Origin: Platerodrilus igneus
Lineage: Eukaryota > Arthropoda > Insecta > Coleoptera > Lycidae
Direction of reading: 5' to 3'
Length of the DNA: 64,000 bases
Assembly: GCA_036346225.1 (NCBI GenBank)
Contig: JARFIW010000453.1
Span: 8,556,001-8,620,000, forward strand
Part shown: piece after piece, positions 33,726-45,763 of the stretch
How positions within the stretch are numbered: the stretch's first letter is position 1
Layout of the letters: every line of letters starts with the position of its first letter
The notes under the pieces: generated by a model
What the model was told of the DNA's origin: nothing
Seen by the model: the letters and a program-made list of their open reading frames with translations, nothing else
The model's database searches: none
Position numbers and translations under genes: made by a program

Positions 33726-34535
33726 TAATGAAATGAGGCCACTATCGGAACTGTATATGGTACATTGTACATTGAAAACAGCTGTTTCACTACAGAGTGG
33801 AATTATCAGACAAAGTTCTCACTCTACCTGTGCGTGATAAAATAGGTACCCAAAGATCATAGGTAAGTTTAGAGGACGAAAGAGCTTAGTCTTTATAGTA
33901 AAAAGATCATCATATTTAGAAGTTAGTCTGTAGGTTAAGTAATAGGTAGCAATACACTGAACCTAATTATGGTTCACCACTCATTTACCACGAAAAAGGG
34001 TTAAAGAATAGCTACGAAGATTCCACAATTTACTGTGCTTTTACAGGCGCCAAATAGGCGTTTATGAACCCTCTGACATGAGCTCCTATAGGCGAAAAGT
34101 GTAGGTGTAGAAAGATTAGGATCAGTTAGAAATGTACTGTTGCTTAGTAGAAGATCAAGGTGATCATCACAGGAAACCTCTTTATAATGGCAGGAAGCAA
34201 AATGTGAAGTATGCCCTGCAACGTCGTTTCAACAGTGAGCAAAGATTAGGCCATTTTAGCCAAAGCTACGTCTTAGATTTTACGACGGCCGGACACATAC
34301 AAAAATATTATTGTTATCAGAGCACGAATAAACTTTTCAGCAAGATTGTTTTGATATGTGCAGTATACGTTTCACAACTGACTATAATAGAAATAATAAT
34401 TCAAATTGAAGTTCTAAAGAAATTACTAACAATTCCACAATCATATTTTTCCCCTGTGAATTTTTAATTTTGATATTTTAATGTAACTCATGTGAGTTCA
34501 TGCAATTGATCATTAATTGAAAAATTTAATAATAT
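33726..34535. other. No feature recognised; possible leader of the following gypsy element
   Basis: A 111-codon frame (34132-34467) shows no domain. ACAGGCGCCAAATAGGCG at 34044-34061 is faintly like a primer-binding site, but I cannot tie it to an LTR end. Confidence 0.3.
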
Positions 34536-34559
34536 TACAACTGTCGATAGTGTGGCCAC

Positions 34560-35450
34560 AGTTCAGCATCAAAAGAGATAGCGAGCACTATGAGACCATT
34601 CTTAAGTCGTAGTGAACATCTACAATCGTTTGTAAACGTTGCAGATACATTTTTTAATAGATACAGTAGAACGAAAAACAATAGTTCCAATGAATATGTT
34701 TTCGTTTCAATATGTTCTAAAATCATAGATGAGGAGGGCGATTTTATATTAACTATGTGAACCAGACCTAACAACTTGGCCAGAAGCAAAAGAGGCTCTA
34801 AGAAATAAGTTCGATGATAGGTTAAGACAGGCATGTATTGCAACAGCAATTTGTATATCTAAATAAACGTGAAGGTGAAAACATTATTGATTTCTTAGAT
34901 AGAATAATGTAAACCAAAATAAAATTAAATTTAAAAATAAATTCCGATAATACTTTATCACAGAGCATACAAATGCGGCATTGATTTCCCAAAACAATGC
35001 AACAGCGATAACGATATTGATATCTGGTACAACTTCAGAATTAAGTACGCTTTAAATGCTTCAAAACCCACGAACAATCGACAAAGCTACTTCATTAATA
35101 ATAAATAACGTCTCAATGGAGCAACAAATTAACAGTGGACATCAATTCCAGAATAACCAGTATAACCAAAGGTACGAGAAAAAGCCGTTTTCAAAGCGAT
35201 AATAAAAACCCACCATTTTTAAACAATTTTAAAACGTAAACACCGCAAAGAACGAGTCATAATTTCCAAATCAATATGCAATTTCAACAATTTCCACAAA
35301 GAACATACAACCAAATTTATGGAAATAATAAACCTCAATTCCCCCGCCAATCCATAAACATACAAAGCAGATCCGTCCCTCAGGAAACCACAGAATTTGC
35401 ACAAACCTTAGAACAGACCGGAGTCAATGTCAATAACTTCTAGACTTGGC
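34560..35450 (+). pseudogene. Gypsy gag, heavily broken
   Basis: The plus strand reads LRPFLSRSEHLQSFVNVADT, then DEEGDFIL, PDLTTWPEAKEALRNKFDDR, and REGENIIDFLDRI across frames. This is the usual capsid-like pattern of insect gypsy Gag. Further downstream are Asn/Gln-rich residues without a Cys-His knuckle. Single-base indels and stops occur roughly every 50-100 bases. Confidence 0.65.
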
Positions 35451-35659
35451 AATAATTCAAATCGATTTTTTATGCAAAACAGAAATAAATTATCTAACGT
35501 AGAAACTTGTCCATATAACAAACCAGAAACCGTTGAGGACATTCAAAATAATAATAACACCGCCTTTTACGACTCACACTTCTACGAGGAACAAAATTAC
35601 CAAATTATTAATAAACTTGAACCCGATCATAAAACTACTAATGAAAATTACTAAAATGA

Positions 35660-36070
35660 AAATTTTCCATTAACAAGCCTTTTACCAGACAACATAATAG
35701 ATCTAAATAACCTCGTTCTAAACTCATTATTTTATATAAAAATAGAAAATCCATTAATGAAATTTATTAATAGATACAGGATGTCACCTATCCTTAATTA
35801 GACCCTATTTTGCAGAAACGTACTTTTTACAAAGAATTTTTAAACACAATACACCGATAATCACATGTGAGAATGAAAACCAAGCGAAGTATAAACACAT
35901 ATTTTTCTATTCACAGAATTCCATCCATTAAGAGGTAACCTAGAATTTGTACTCTTTAATATTTGTGATTATTTTGACGGAATAATAGGAATTCGAGACC
36001 TACATAAATTAAACCTTAATTTAATCTAAATGATACAATTTTATTTAACGAGGTTATTTAAATTCCAATA
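35660..36070 (+). pseudogene. Gypsy aspartic protease region, broken
   Basis: Around 35755-35800 the frames give NPLMKFLIDTGCHLSLIR, containing the DTG catalytic triad of retropepsins, then PYFAETYFLQRIFKHNTP. The end of the domain (GIIGIRDL-like) appears near 35980. Several stops are present. It would have cut the polyprotein. Confidence 0.6.
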
Positions 36071-36499
36071 CATTTTAGAGAGAATTTTATACTACAAAAA
36101 ATAGAAATGCCTCCGTGTACGCGAACGAAAAAGCAGGTAAAAAGTAAACCCTCCGGATGGACAACTAGTAATTCGTGAATTAATAAACGAATTAACGATA
36201 ATACCAATAGAGTTATTACAAAGCATAACAGTCTTACTACATTAGAACTAGTTAACCAAACAGAAACTACAGAAATGCTAGAATTAGATCTGAATTTTTT
36301 ATTTCGCACTGTACTAAATATACTGAAACAACTTTTGAATGCTATAATTGGGATTTACTAATCTTCACACAAGATTGAAATAAATCTGAATTCGATTTTT
36401 CCAAAATACGAACTAACCATTTGAGCCAATAACAGAAAGAAGCTCCTAAAAATCTCTTAATAAAATACAAAGATATAATGTATACCCTAGCAAAAAATA

Positions 36500-37332
36500 A
36501 GCCTTTACCCATAAAATAAAACACGAAATTAAAACTACAGATGGAATTCCAATTCACACTAATCGTACAGATATTCGCATATACAGAAAAGCCGAATTGC
36601 GAAAACAAATACCGAAAATGCTTAACGACGGCTTAATAAGACATGAACAATCTACGTGCAACGCACTTATAGGGATAGTCCAGAAAAATGAGATCATAGT
36701 GGGAAGCAAAAATTGAGGATTTTTACGGACTACAAAAAACTTAACGAAAAGGCCATGGACGATAGGTATCCTTACCAAACATACCTGTCAGTCTTGACCG
36801 TTTAGGAAGAGCTGAACATTACTCGACAATTGATTTAAGACAAGGATTCTTTTAAATAAATTTATATCCAAATTCAATTCCAAATACAGCATTTAACGTT
36901 GAAAATGGGCACTACGGTTATTTAAAAATCCCCTTCGGTTTAAAAGGAGTCCCAGCAACATTCCAGAAAGACATGGATAACGTGTTACGAGATCCAGTAA
37001 ATAAGATTTGCTTAGTCTCTACGGACGATATAATCATCTACTCAATATTCACTACAAGAACACATCAGCAACCTAAAACAAGTTGTCGATAAAATAAAAG
37101 AAGACGGACTGAAAATTCAACTTGATAAATCAGAGTTTCTTTGCAAGCAGGTAGGATTTTTTCGATATGTAATCACACCCCAAGGCATTCAACCCAACCC
37201 AAAAAAAGTAGGAGCTATAAACTTTTTACAATACCCCAGACAGCTAAAAAGGTTAAATATTTTCTAGGATTAATCGATTATTATAGAGAATTCATTAAAA
37301 ATGTTGCTAAACTAAATAAACCAACGACACAA
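36500..37332 (+). pseudogene. Gypsy reverse transcriptase, broken
   Basis: Readable segments: KPLPIK and DGIPIHTNRTDIR-like residues (36490-36590), GRAEHYSTIDLRQGF (motif A, Asp in STIDLRQG), GYLKIPFGLKGVPATFQ (motif B), VSTDDIIIYS (YxDD motif mutated to STDD), and KQVGFFRYVITPQGI. The connection-domain start FLGLIDYYREFIKNVAKLNK (37262-37320) is cut by the mariner at TA 37333. It is not functional. Confidence 0.82.
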
Positions 37333-37334
37333 TA

Positions 37335-38619
37335 CGAGGGTAAGGTGAAAAGTTCTCGGCCTACAATGAAAGACTGCAATTTTTTATAAAAAAAAAAGAT
37401 TTTATTTTTCGACATAATCCCCATTAACTTTAACACATGGTCCAGCGTTTCTCCAACGTCAGTATTCCTTCCCGGAAGTGAGAGTCTGGAAGGCTGTGAA
37501 AATATTCGTCTACGGCCCACTCAACTTCTTCATTGGACATGAAGTGCTTCCCAGAAATAGTTTTCTTAAAGTTTGGGAACAGATAGAAGTCTGAGGGCGC
37601 CAAATCAGGGGGGATGGCCGAGCAAGTCGTACCCCAAATCCGTCAATTTTCCCATCGCCAACGCACCCTTGTGTGCAGGTGCGTTGTCTTGGTGAAAGAT
37701 GATTTTCTTCTTCTTCAAGTCAGGCCTCTTCTCGCGAATTTTGGCATTCAGCTGGTCAAGAAGGGTGGATGAATATTGGCCTGTAATTGTTCTGCCTTTT
37801 TCAAGGTAATCTATTAACAGGATTTCTTTCGCATCCCAAAACACGTTGGTCATCACCTTTCCGGAAGATGCGATCGACTTCGGTTTCTTTGGTGCTGAAC
37901 AACCGGCTTTCACCCACTGCACCGACTGCTGTTTCGTTTCTGGCGTGTAATGGTGGACCCATGTCTTATCCATAGTGACAAATCGCCGCACAAAATCGCT
38001 CGTATCCTTATTGAACCGGGCCAAACATTGCTGCGAAACTCGTTTTCGCATTTGCTTTTGATCGGCATTCAGCAAATGCGGCACCCATCTTGCGCAGAAC
38101 TTTTACATCCCTAACTCTTTGTGTAAGATGTTTCGCACCTTTTCGTCTGATATCCCTACAGCCTCAGCTATCTCCTTCACTTTCACTCGCCTATCGTCCA
38201 ACACGATATCATGCGCTTTTTCGATCGTTTCCGGTGTGGTTGCGGTTTTTGGTCGTCCTTCACGTGGGTTATTTTCGAGAGACGTGCGATTACGTTTAAA
38301 TTCAGCTGCTCACTTTTTAACGGTTGACAGGAGGGGCAGGGTCTCCGTAAGCTTTTGTCAACTTCGGATGAATTTCCTGAGGGGTTAATCCGTCCAAAAC
38401 GAAGAATTTTATGACCGCACGATATTCAAGTTTATGCATATTAAGGAAACACGCATAAAACGTCTGCTTGAAAAAATTCGTGTAAACAAACTACTTGAGA
38501 TAGCAAGTTGAAACTTGTCGTACGAACTAATAACATGTGCACGCAGGCGGAAAGCACAAATTTTTGCCGATCGGAACGCCATTTCTGTGTCAGGCCAAAA
38601 ACTTTTCACCTTATCCTCG
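37335..38619 (-). mobile_element. Full-length mariner inserted in gypsy pol
   Basis: Flanking TA at 37333-37334 and 38620-38621. Ends CGAGGGTAAGGTGAAAAGTT and, inverted at the right, AACTTTTCACCTTATCCTCG (reverse: CGAGGATAAGGTGAAAAGTT). Length is about 1.29 kb. Joining the flanks restores the gypsy codons for Q-Y-L-K-K-K-Y-K without any loss except one TA, so the insertion and its age relative to the gypsy element are clear. Confidence 0.93.
37402..38439 (-). pseudogene. Mariner transposase (DD34D type), broken
   Basis: ATG at 38439 and stop at 37402 would give 346 codons, the normal mariner length. The N-terminus MHKLEYRAVIKFFVL leads into a helix-turn-helix broken by stops (38150-38350). 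The frame from 38084 gives PHLLNADQKQMRKRVS, FVTMDKTWVHHYTPET (first Asp kept, the usual DETW changed to DKTW) and IIFHQDNAPAHKG (second Asp). About seven bases are lost in HPPYSPDLAPSD at 37615, then SDFYLF (third Asp) continues in another frame, and YVEK is the C-terminus. It cut and pasted the element and is now inactive. Confidence 0.9.
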
Positions 38620-38621
38620 TA

Positions 38622-39120
38622 TTTGAAGAAAAAATATAAAAATACAACATAATCAAGAATTCTTGGATTGATTCAACACATGCGAGAAGATTTTATTCAA
38701 TGTGCCAATCCTCCAACACCCTGGTTTTCCTAAACTTTTTAACCTTAACAACAGACGCTTCGAATTTCACAATAGGAGCGGTACTATCTCAAAAATAATA
38801 GGAAGCGATCATCTTCTAGTATATGCATCGAGGACCCTTAATCCATCAGAATATAATTATAGTACGAAAGAGAAGGAACCATTATCAATCGTATTGGCAA
38901 CGAAATACTTCAGCCTTACCTATACGGAGTAAAATTTAAAATAGTAAGAGACCACAAACCTTTACAATGGTTATTTTCCCTAAAGAAACCCAATTCTAAA
39001 TTAGTTAGATAGAGACTGAAACTCAAGGAATGTGAGTACGACTTAGTATAAAAAAAAAGGTAAATTAAATACGAATGCAGACGCACTTTGTAGAATTGAA
39101 ATAAACCACTTAACTGTTGA
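38622..39120 (+). pseudogene. Gypsy RNase H region, broken
   Basis: Continues the gypsy pol after the mariner: QHPGFPKLFNL, TDASNF-like residues, HLLVYASRTLNPSEYNYSTK, SIVLATKYF, DHKPLQWLFSLKKPNSK-like residues in a second frame, and KKGKLNTNADALCRIE at the end. This is the canonical RNase H to integrase linker. Several frameshifts. Confidence 0.78.
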
Positions 39121-39121
39121 A

Positions 39122-40027
39122 ATGAGCGATAACAATTCCATTTATGTAAACCCTACAGGTTCTAATGATATTTCGGATGAAGACCTAGAAAACCTACTTG
39201 AAGAATTTCCAGCTAATCAATCGAATAAGCAAGAACCAAACCTTACCTCTTATGAGAACAAATTTTCAAAATTCATTCTTTCAGACTTGGATAATAATAC
39301 AATCCATAGTGACCATGATAATCCTATTATTGGAATACCTTACACGGAAAAAGTCTTAAATATATTCAAAAACCAAATAATAGTTACCCCAGCAAAGGAT
39401 AATGAATGTTTTATAGAAAGAACAAAAATATTTGACAAAAACAGAGTAAACGTTCATATACCTGGTAGCGAAGACTGTAAAATAATTTCTAATTTCATTA
39501 AACAAGACATATTTCTAAAACAAACATACTGCTTTATTTTAAGACAAAAGAAATTGAATTAAAATTCATTAGAATCATAAAAGAATATTTTAAAAATAAG
39601 TCATTTAACCTCTTTATAGGTAATACTATGCTCAAAACGAGAAAAACTAAATTATAAGAACCCATTCGAAATCCATAAAAAAACTAAGTTAAATCAATGC
39701 TTGCGAGATCATGTAGAAAATTTAAGGGTTAAAAATTGGTCAATCTCAAACCGGTTACACGAAAAGCAACTAATAAATCTAGATAAACGAAATAAAAATA
39801 GGCAATCGAAAATAGAAATCAACCCTACACAAGGTCAAACGAGGGAAAGAAATGCTTCACATAGGAAAATGTTAAATCGTTATCAAAAGGTAACCAATCC
39901 TATTCTAACTGACGATAACAACATCTCGACAGATAAAAAAATTTATCATAAAGATTATCTAAAACCCCAACGTCTTGTTTCAGAAAAAAACAAACGAAGA
40001 TCATCCCACTTATTCTCTGGAGCTTGA
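39122..40027 (+). pseudogene. Gypsy pol C-terminal part, integrase largely unreadable
   Basis: ATG at 39122 opens 146 codons (MSDNNSIYVNPTGSN, acidic, Asn-rich, ending LRQKKLN) directly after the RNase H end. Then 39701-40027 reads basic residues (NRLHEKQLINLDKRN). I could not locate the integrase zinc finger or DDE triad, so integrase is either deleted or too decayed. Assignment to this element rests on position. Confidence 0.45.
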
Positions 40028-40090
40028 GCGTAGTAACAACGCTGAAAATAGAAGAGATAAAAACCCACTCCTTACTGTTCAAATTGGACA

Positions 40091-40330
40091 ATGTAAGATT
40101 ATAGTTTCCTTACATACATTCTTACACAGTGTAAACCTAACTTATCTACTATCGCACTATCACTACTATCACCACTTCCAATCTCAACCCTTTGACTCCT
40201 CAACCACTCTTTTCTCAACATACGTTCACAATCCCAGACTCACATATACACAACAAACAAGAAAAAATGCAACGCAATCCACCCTTAATCTCCAAGTCGT
40301 CAGTTTCCTGAAATAATTTTAGTTATCAGA
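40091..40330 (-). other. Leader of a minus-strand Osvaldo-like element
   Basis: Directly inside the primer-binding site at 40331-40357. The minus strand reads TTTCAGGAAACTGACGA, also found after the primer-binding site at 5971 (CAGGAAACTGGCGA), then a purine-rich stretch. It abuts the 3' side of the plus-strand gypsy element, and no gag follows. Confidence 0.5.
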
Positions 40331-40357
40331 ATTTGAGCCCCTCACTTTGGGTCGGCA
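40331..40357 (-). promoter_or_regulatory. Primer-binding site complementary to tRNA-Lys, minus strand
   Basis: The minus strand reads TGCCGACCCAAAGTGAGGGG followed by CTCAAAT, compared with the tRNA-Lys(CUU) complement TGGCGCCCAACGTGGGGCTC. It marks the inner border of the LTR at 40358. Confidence 0.6.
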
Positions 40358-42833
40358 AAAATACTGCGAAATCAAGCCCCATTGTCCTATGACTCGTGCC
40401 TCATGCTTGAGCAGACAAAATTCTATGTACTCTACCTCTGGAAAGCCCTTATTATTGTGAAATCTTTTATTGCGGAAGTAGGCCACGGCTGCTCTTCTGC
40501 TGTCTGAAAAATAAAACTAACTACTCTCCAAAAAGAAAACGCTGCTACGGTAACTCACCTAGATTTATTTACAGATTCATATAAAATTATACACCAAACA
40601 TCCTCACACCAACTTCTTGTTACCACATCAGTTATATTAGATACATCCCTCTTTTCAAAATAATACATTTCTAGCACACATATTACCTAGATTAATTATT
40701 ACCCATTTAAAGTAACAGAGCTTTACCATAAACCTTACGTTACCCCTGGATTAATACGAGCTCATAGTAGCCATAACCACTCGTGCCAATTTCTGCACAT
40801 TAAATTATCAAAAAGTCCGTCTTACCTTGTACATAAACAAATAGAACAAATATCTTAAATCAGAATTTTATACACATAAATTCCCACATAAAAGTATAGT
40901 AAATTAATATATCAAAAAAGTCCATTCATTATCTCTTAAAAATTTAGTCCGTGCAGTTCATAGAAACATACCCATAAAGCACAAAGGTCATTGCACCAGT
41001 TATACTCAAAACAATTTATACAAACATCAGTTACCTGGATTTCATCATTGCACATGGATCTGCTATTTTTCATCAGCAACTGCTGCTTTTATTAATGACT
41101 GCGCTACCAGGAACGTCCCCAATCTGTATTGCATCAGCCGTAACTGCACGCCGCTATTGTATCCTCACATCTACCAGTTTGACAGTAGATCCAAACCTTC
41201 CCAATTCTGCCACGGAGCCCATTCATCAATGGTAAACAACCAAATCGCTCAACCACTGACTTCTACTCCGTCTTAAGTGCATGCTTCGCACCCTCCATAC
41301 AACAACATAATATCAAGCAGTTTGTACTTACTTATTCACTCTTACTGCACATTAAAATATTTATAATTACTTCGTTGACTGCTTGTCGTAATTCAATACC
41401 AACTAGTATCGGTTGTATATTACAAACTTGACTTGCAGCTGTACGCTGGTTCACCACGAAGAGCGTAAAAGATCAGAGAGCTCCACCACAAACTCCTGGT
41501 GTTTATATACACTTTTCTGCCCCCCTTAAAGCTTACCAATTTCTCAAATTTTGTACAATACACACAAACAACTTCCAACCGTTTTCAGTTTCTCCGTAAA
41601 TTTGTATCTAAACAGCAACCGCCATCGAAATTTTAGAAATTGTACAATACACGCAAATAAATTCCAGGCATATCTTTCAATCGACTTGATATTCTCTGAA
41701 AACACAAGTTTAGTTTCTCAACCGACACCCATTTCTTTGAATTCTAGTCCCTACTGCAAAAGTTATAGTTAAAACACGCCTTTACTGCTACATCTGTCTG
41801 CTTCTAACACAAGCACTCAATCTCCTATCCTTTACTTTGTACAACCACCAATTGGTTGTCACTCCACTATTTTGTCTGAACCCCAAGCTCAACGAACCCT
41901 GCAATCCGTATCTATTTCTTCCACTCATACTACCCAAAATAACCCCTTTTGTTTACCGTTAACAACGTGCATTTCCAACCGACAAAAATGACCCATTCAA
42001 CTGTGTCTATGTTAATACGTGGTATTTCTATTCTCAACGCTCTATCTACTATCTTTTGCTTCCTTTTCCCCCATGTTAAACGAACATATAATGTGCGATA
42101 TTCTTATCCTATTTCTATTCCTACCATAAACCCAATAACCCCTCTTTGTTCTGTGTTGGCATGTGTATTGTAACAGTCTAAGTATTACCAACCCCACAAA
42201 CAATTAATCCGTTTTAATTGGGCCCACCTGCTACCCTACCTAGAATTGCCTGTTATTTGTGTCGCCTACCCATGCTCGGAAACCGTAACGCTCTTTATAA
42301 AAATTGTTAGAAAACTTTCAACAGTTACGCTCGTTTATCTTCAAATATACTGGGAAACTATCTCCTCCCACAAAATGTTTAACAAATAATGTAACGGCCA
42401 TTTAGAATGAAGGTAAAACGCTTTTGACTATTTACACATAAACACTACACTTTAACAAATAATATACCGTTTCTGGGACACTATTCTTCCTTGCTATAAT
42501 TACATCCTAAAGGTAAATGTGAAATTGATAATTGTAAAGCTTTCTACTGATTATATCTCAAACTTAGGAAGTACGATTTAAATATGTTTCTTGTTTATGA
42601 TATGACCTTTGAACTGCTATATTACACATGCTATGCCTTAAGACTGTTTACATTAGAAAGAATTATGCTAAACTAATTTTTGACTTACTGAAATTTTTCA
42701 GTAAAATTATTAATTTTACCCTAAAAGAATCTGAAAAGCGTTTCCAATCGTATATGCTTGTATCTACATACTGAATCACTTCCTAGATTATCAAATGAGT
42801 TAATAAAGCTGTTTAACCTTCAAGTACCACAGC
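40358..42833 (-). mobile_element. Long LTR (~2.5 kb) of the minus-strand Osvaldo-like element
   Basis: Bounded by a polypurine tract at 42834-42849 and the primer-binding site at 40357. TATATAAA (complement at 41502-41509) lies 1.15 kb before the primer site, as in the other two LTR copies. AGCAGCCGTGG near 40480 is shared with 5912-5925. The rest of the sequence is too diverged from the 1453-5970 LTR for easy matching by eye, so these are old copies or different subfamilies. Confidence 0.6.
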
Positions 42834-42849
42834 ATATTCCCCCTATTTA
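42834..42849 (-). promoter_or_regulatory. Polypurine tract, minus strand
   Basis: The minus strand reads TAAATAGGGGGAATAT, the same core as 1438-1452. It lies 3' of the integrase and its purine-rich trailer (43080-42850). Confidence 0.6.
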
Positions 42850-43081
42850 GTTAAAATTGAAAAAAATCTTCTCTTTATTTTTATTTGGATTCAAATATAT
42901 CCCGAAATTAATATTTATGCTGGTATGTACAACTTATGATGTCCCCTTATTCTTACCTATACCTATCTATTATTTCTCACTATTACTATTTAGAACTATT
43001 ATTAATACCTATTATCATCAACTATTATTTACTTCTATATCCTACTAGAACCTAACTCTCTTTATTCCCTAATCTCTTGTT

Positions 43082-44050
43082 TATAAGGAAATCATAAGCT
43101 GATGTGTAGCTTTTCACACACTAACTGAGTCTCCACATCACGTAGCATATACGTGCATTCTCCTACTAGATCACAAATTTCAATAGGGCCCTCGTAGGGT
43201 AAATGCAATTTTTCACACGTCATCTGCTCCCTTTTTCTCACTCTCAAACTCTTGACCACTACTAGGTCCCTATCTTTGAACCTTACTCTTTTCCTAATTC
43301 TCGCATTTATTTTCATTACATACTTTTCAGCACGCACCCTCAACTTTTCTCTCACCTCAACCAATCGTTGCTGAAACTCATCATCTTTAGGTACAATTTG
43401 CCAAGGTCTTTCAGGGTAAGTTTGCTTTATAAGCATAATGGGGCTAGTTTCAGTTACGGTAGTGAGGGTTTCATTTATACAGGACTAGACCTTAGACAAA
43501 TTGTCCTCCCAAAACCGATGATTCCTATGCGTTGCCACCGCAAAAATTTTACTGACTCCTGTATCTACCTCTCCGCCGGATTTGCTTGCGGATGTCGTAT
43601 AGTGCAAAACACTACCTTAATCTCTTGTTGTTCTAAATGATTTATAATCCTTTGATTATTAAAATAAGTCGCGTTATCAGTCAACACACGCTTAAATCGG
43701 CCAACCTCTCTACAATATTGCTCCAATTTCTTAATAGTTTCAACATTGTTACATTCCCTCGTAGGGTAAGGCTTCGTGAACTTTGAGAAAATATCAATTA
43801 TAAGTAGCACATGCTTGTGCCCTTTCCTACTCGTAACCAAATTACTTAAATAATCAATTGCAATCAAATCAAGTGGGTCTTGCACCTGAATACATAGATG
43901 GCATGTATTAATTATCGATTTCACTATGCTAATATCTTTGGCAGCAAAGCACTTTAATCGAATGGGTTGGAAACGAACTTCTTTCTGCCAATTAGGGATT
44001 AGTTGACGTCGATGTACTTGCGTTTCAGTTGTATGGGGTTTCATTTCCAA
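43082..44050 (-). pseudogene. Integrase of the Osvaldo-like Ty3 element, broken
   Basis: The frame from 44050 shows the catalytic triad: Asp in LIAIDYLSNL, Asp in RVLTDNATYF and Glu in IRHPQANPAER. The HHCC zinc finger is lost upstream except for CHLC. A frameshift at about 43565 is followed by RFWEDNLSKV, a stop, SCINETLTTVTETSPIML, and the C-terminal chromodomain-like part (43092-43436: RKRVRFKDRDLVVV, LPYEGPIEICDLVGECTYML, HISL). The integrase would insert cDNA into the genome. A 230-bp purine-rich trailer and polypurine tract follow, so the 3' end of the element is complete. Confidence 0.85.
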
Positions 44051-44695
44051 CCATATTTTGATTTATCTTTCGCTGTTTCTACATTATGCACTCAATAGTG
44101 AATTAATCTCGTTATTCTTTGTTTTGCGGTTTTGAAACTATGGTTTGGCCATATGTCAACTAGCTGTGATAATTATTCAGCTAAATTGAGCACATATATA
44201 CTTCGTGTATTAAGTATACTTCTGTTGATATGGAGGTACAAAGTGGACGTGTTTACGTAATAATGTTGACGCAAATATTACATTCACTCTACTGGAGTGT
44301 TTGCTTTAGCAATATTTATGTACAACTATACAAAACCGTGGTATGTCATGAAAACAAAGTAAAAGTGTACTTCACAAAGACAAGAGATATACTGGCAAAC
44401 AGTAAAAGAATTTAACCTACGTATTGTGACTTGTAAATTGTTTCTATTCATAAGAGCTCTTCCGCAATTACAAACTGTGAAAGAGATACCGAGAAATAAA
44501 CCCTTCATATTCAGAAAACATGAATTTTTGTTTAAAGCGGAACTTACCTTCTTATAGTGCAAGGACTATTGCTAAAATTTCGGGATGTAGCAACACTGTA
44601 GTGATCAGATGCTTGACCTATAAAAATTCATTACTTTTGACATGTGCACTTTAAAACGAAAATGACACTGTGGAATAGTATTAAACAGCTTGATT
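44051..44695. other. No feature recognised
   Basis: AT-rich stretch between the integrase remnant and the BEL insertion. A 61-codon frame at 44230 begins with ATG but has no resemblance to a known family. Confidence 0.4.
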
Positions 44696-44700
44696 ATAGC

Positions 44701-45655
44701 TGAGCGGGAAACTCAGGGAAGGTGGAGCGAAGTAGGCACCCCTGAAGTTCCACCTCCCGGAGCAGTGAACTGTAATCGTCGAGGGGGACACTAGTGGAAG
44801 AAATGCGAAGATAACGAAGGACCGAGAAGTACGAAATGAACACTATTGCCATATAACAACTCACAACGATAATCTGGTGAACTTTATGGAGTAAGTAAAT
44901 TAAACAATTAATCGTACACCGTGTAGTAAGAGGATCATATATTATAACGTCAATAAGAATTAGAAATACAGCGAAAAGCACAATTTACAGTATATTAAAT
45001 TTCTGAATTATTCGAACTTGTATAAACATAATACTTTTATCACACTATTAGGAATTCATAATACATATGCCGCGTATCAAGTTCACTAACGTATTTTGTA
45101 TGATACGTCAATGGAAAGGGTCATTGCATTAATACCACGCAAGCACGAGATAACTTGTCGTGATACCAGATTAAGAAAAATGGTTATTATTTACTATTAT
45201 AACCGAAAGAATCAATAACTTGGACGATAGTAAGAAATTTACATGCATCCGGAAAGACACGCACCTGTGTTGAGAGAATAGAAATTATTACGCATAATAA
45301 TCGCCTCGTATTTCAGTTAATCAATAACTATTACGATAGGAACGATTCATTACAATTTTGCACACTAGAAATAATTTAGAACAGCGTTTTAGCATATAGA
45401 ATAACAACAGCCCGCGCGAATACGTCTGTAAACTAGGAAAGTTGAAGCAAAACTCTGTTGTTTGTCTATTAAAACCAAGGCAGGTGAGCGCTGCACGTGC
45501 TCAAGGTTATCTTCCTGCCTGTAGGGCAGGCTATTACATAGAATTGAACATTAATATGCTCTAAGAAATAATAATAGAGCATTTTTGAACGTAATTAATC
45601 TTATTGAAAATAAAGAAGATTTTACGAATACGAAATAATTTAGGAAACTCCAACA
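44701..45655 (-). repeat. 3' LTR of the BEL/Pao element
   Basis: 955 bp, almost identical to 51344-52302. Differences seen: CGTCGAGGGGGACAC versus CGTCGGGGGGTTAGACAC, ATGCCGCGTA versus ATGCCCGTA, and GGAAAGAC versus GGAAAAGAC. The purine tract GCGGGGGAGTA lies just outside it on the minus strand (45656-45666) and would serve as polypurine tract. Confidence 0.95.
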
Positions 45656-45763
45656 TACTCCCCCGCGTTGAAGCAACGCTTCAACAAAAAAAGAAACCAG
45701 AACAGAAAGGAGAGCAACGAAGGAGGAAGAAAGAAGAAAAATGTTTTGTTCATTCGAGCCGGA

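Larger units (their letters stand above)
34536..40090 (+). mobile_element. Decayed Ty3/gypsy element (17.6/gypsy-like), split by a mariner
   Basis: Gag, protease, RT, RNase H and a C-terminal part are readable in order across many frameshifts and stops, interrupted at 37333 by a mariner. The pol sequence style (GHYGYLKIPFGLKGVPATFQ, ASRTLNPSEYNYST) is that of the insect 17.6/gypsy group. LTRs are not identified. The right side ends near 40090, where the leader of a minus-strand Osvaldo-like element begins. Confidence 0.8.
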
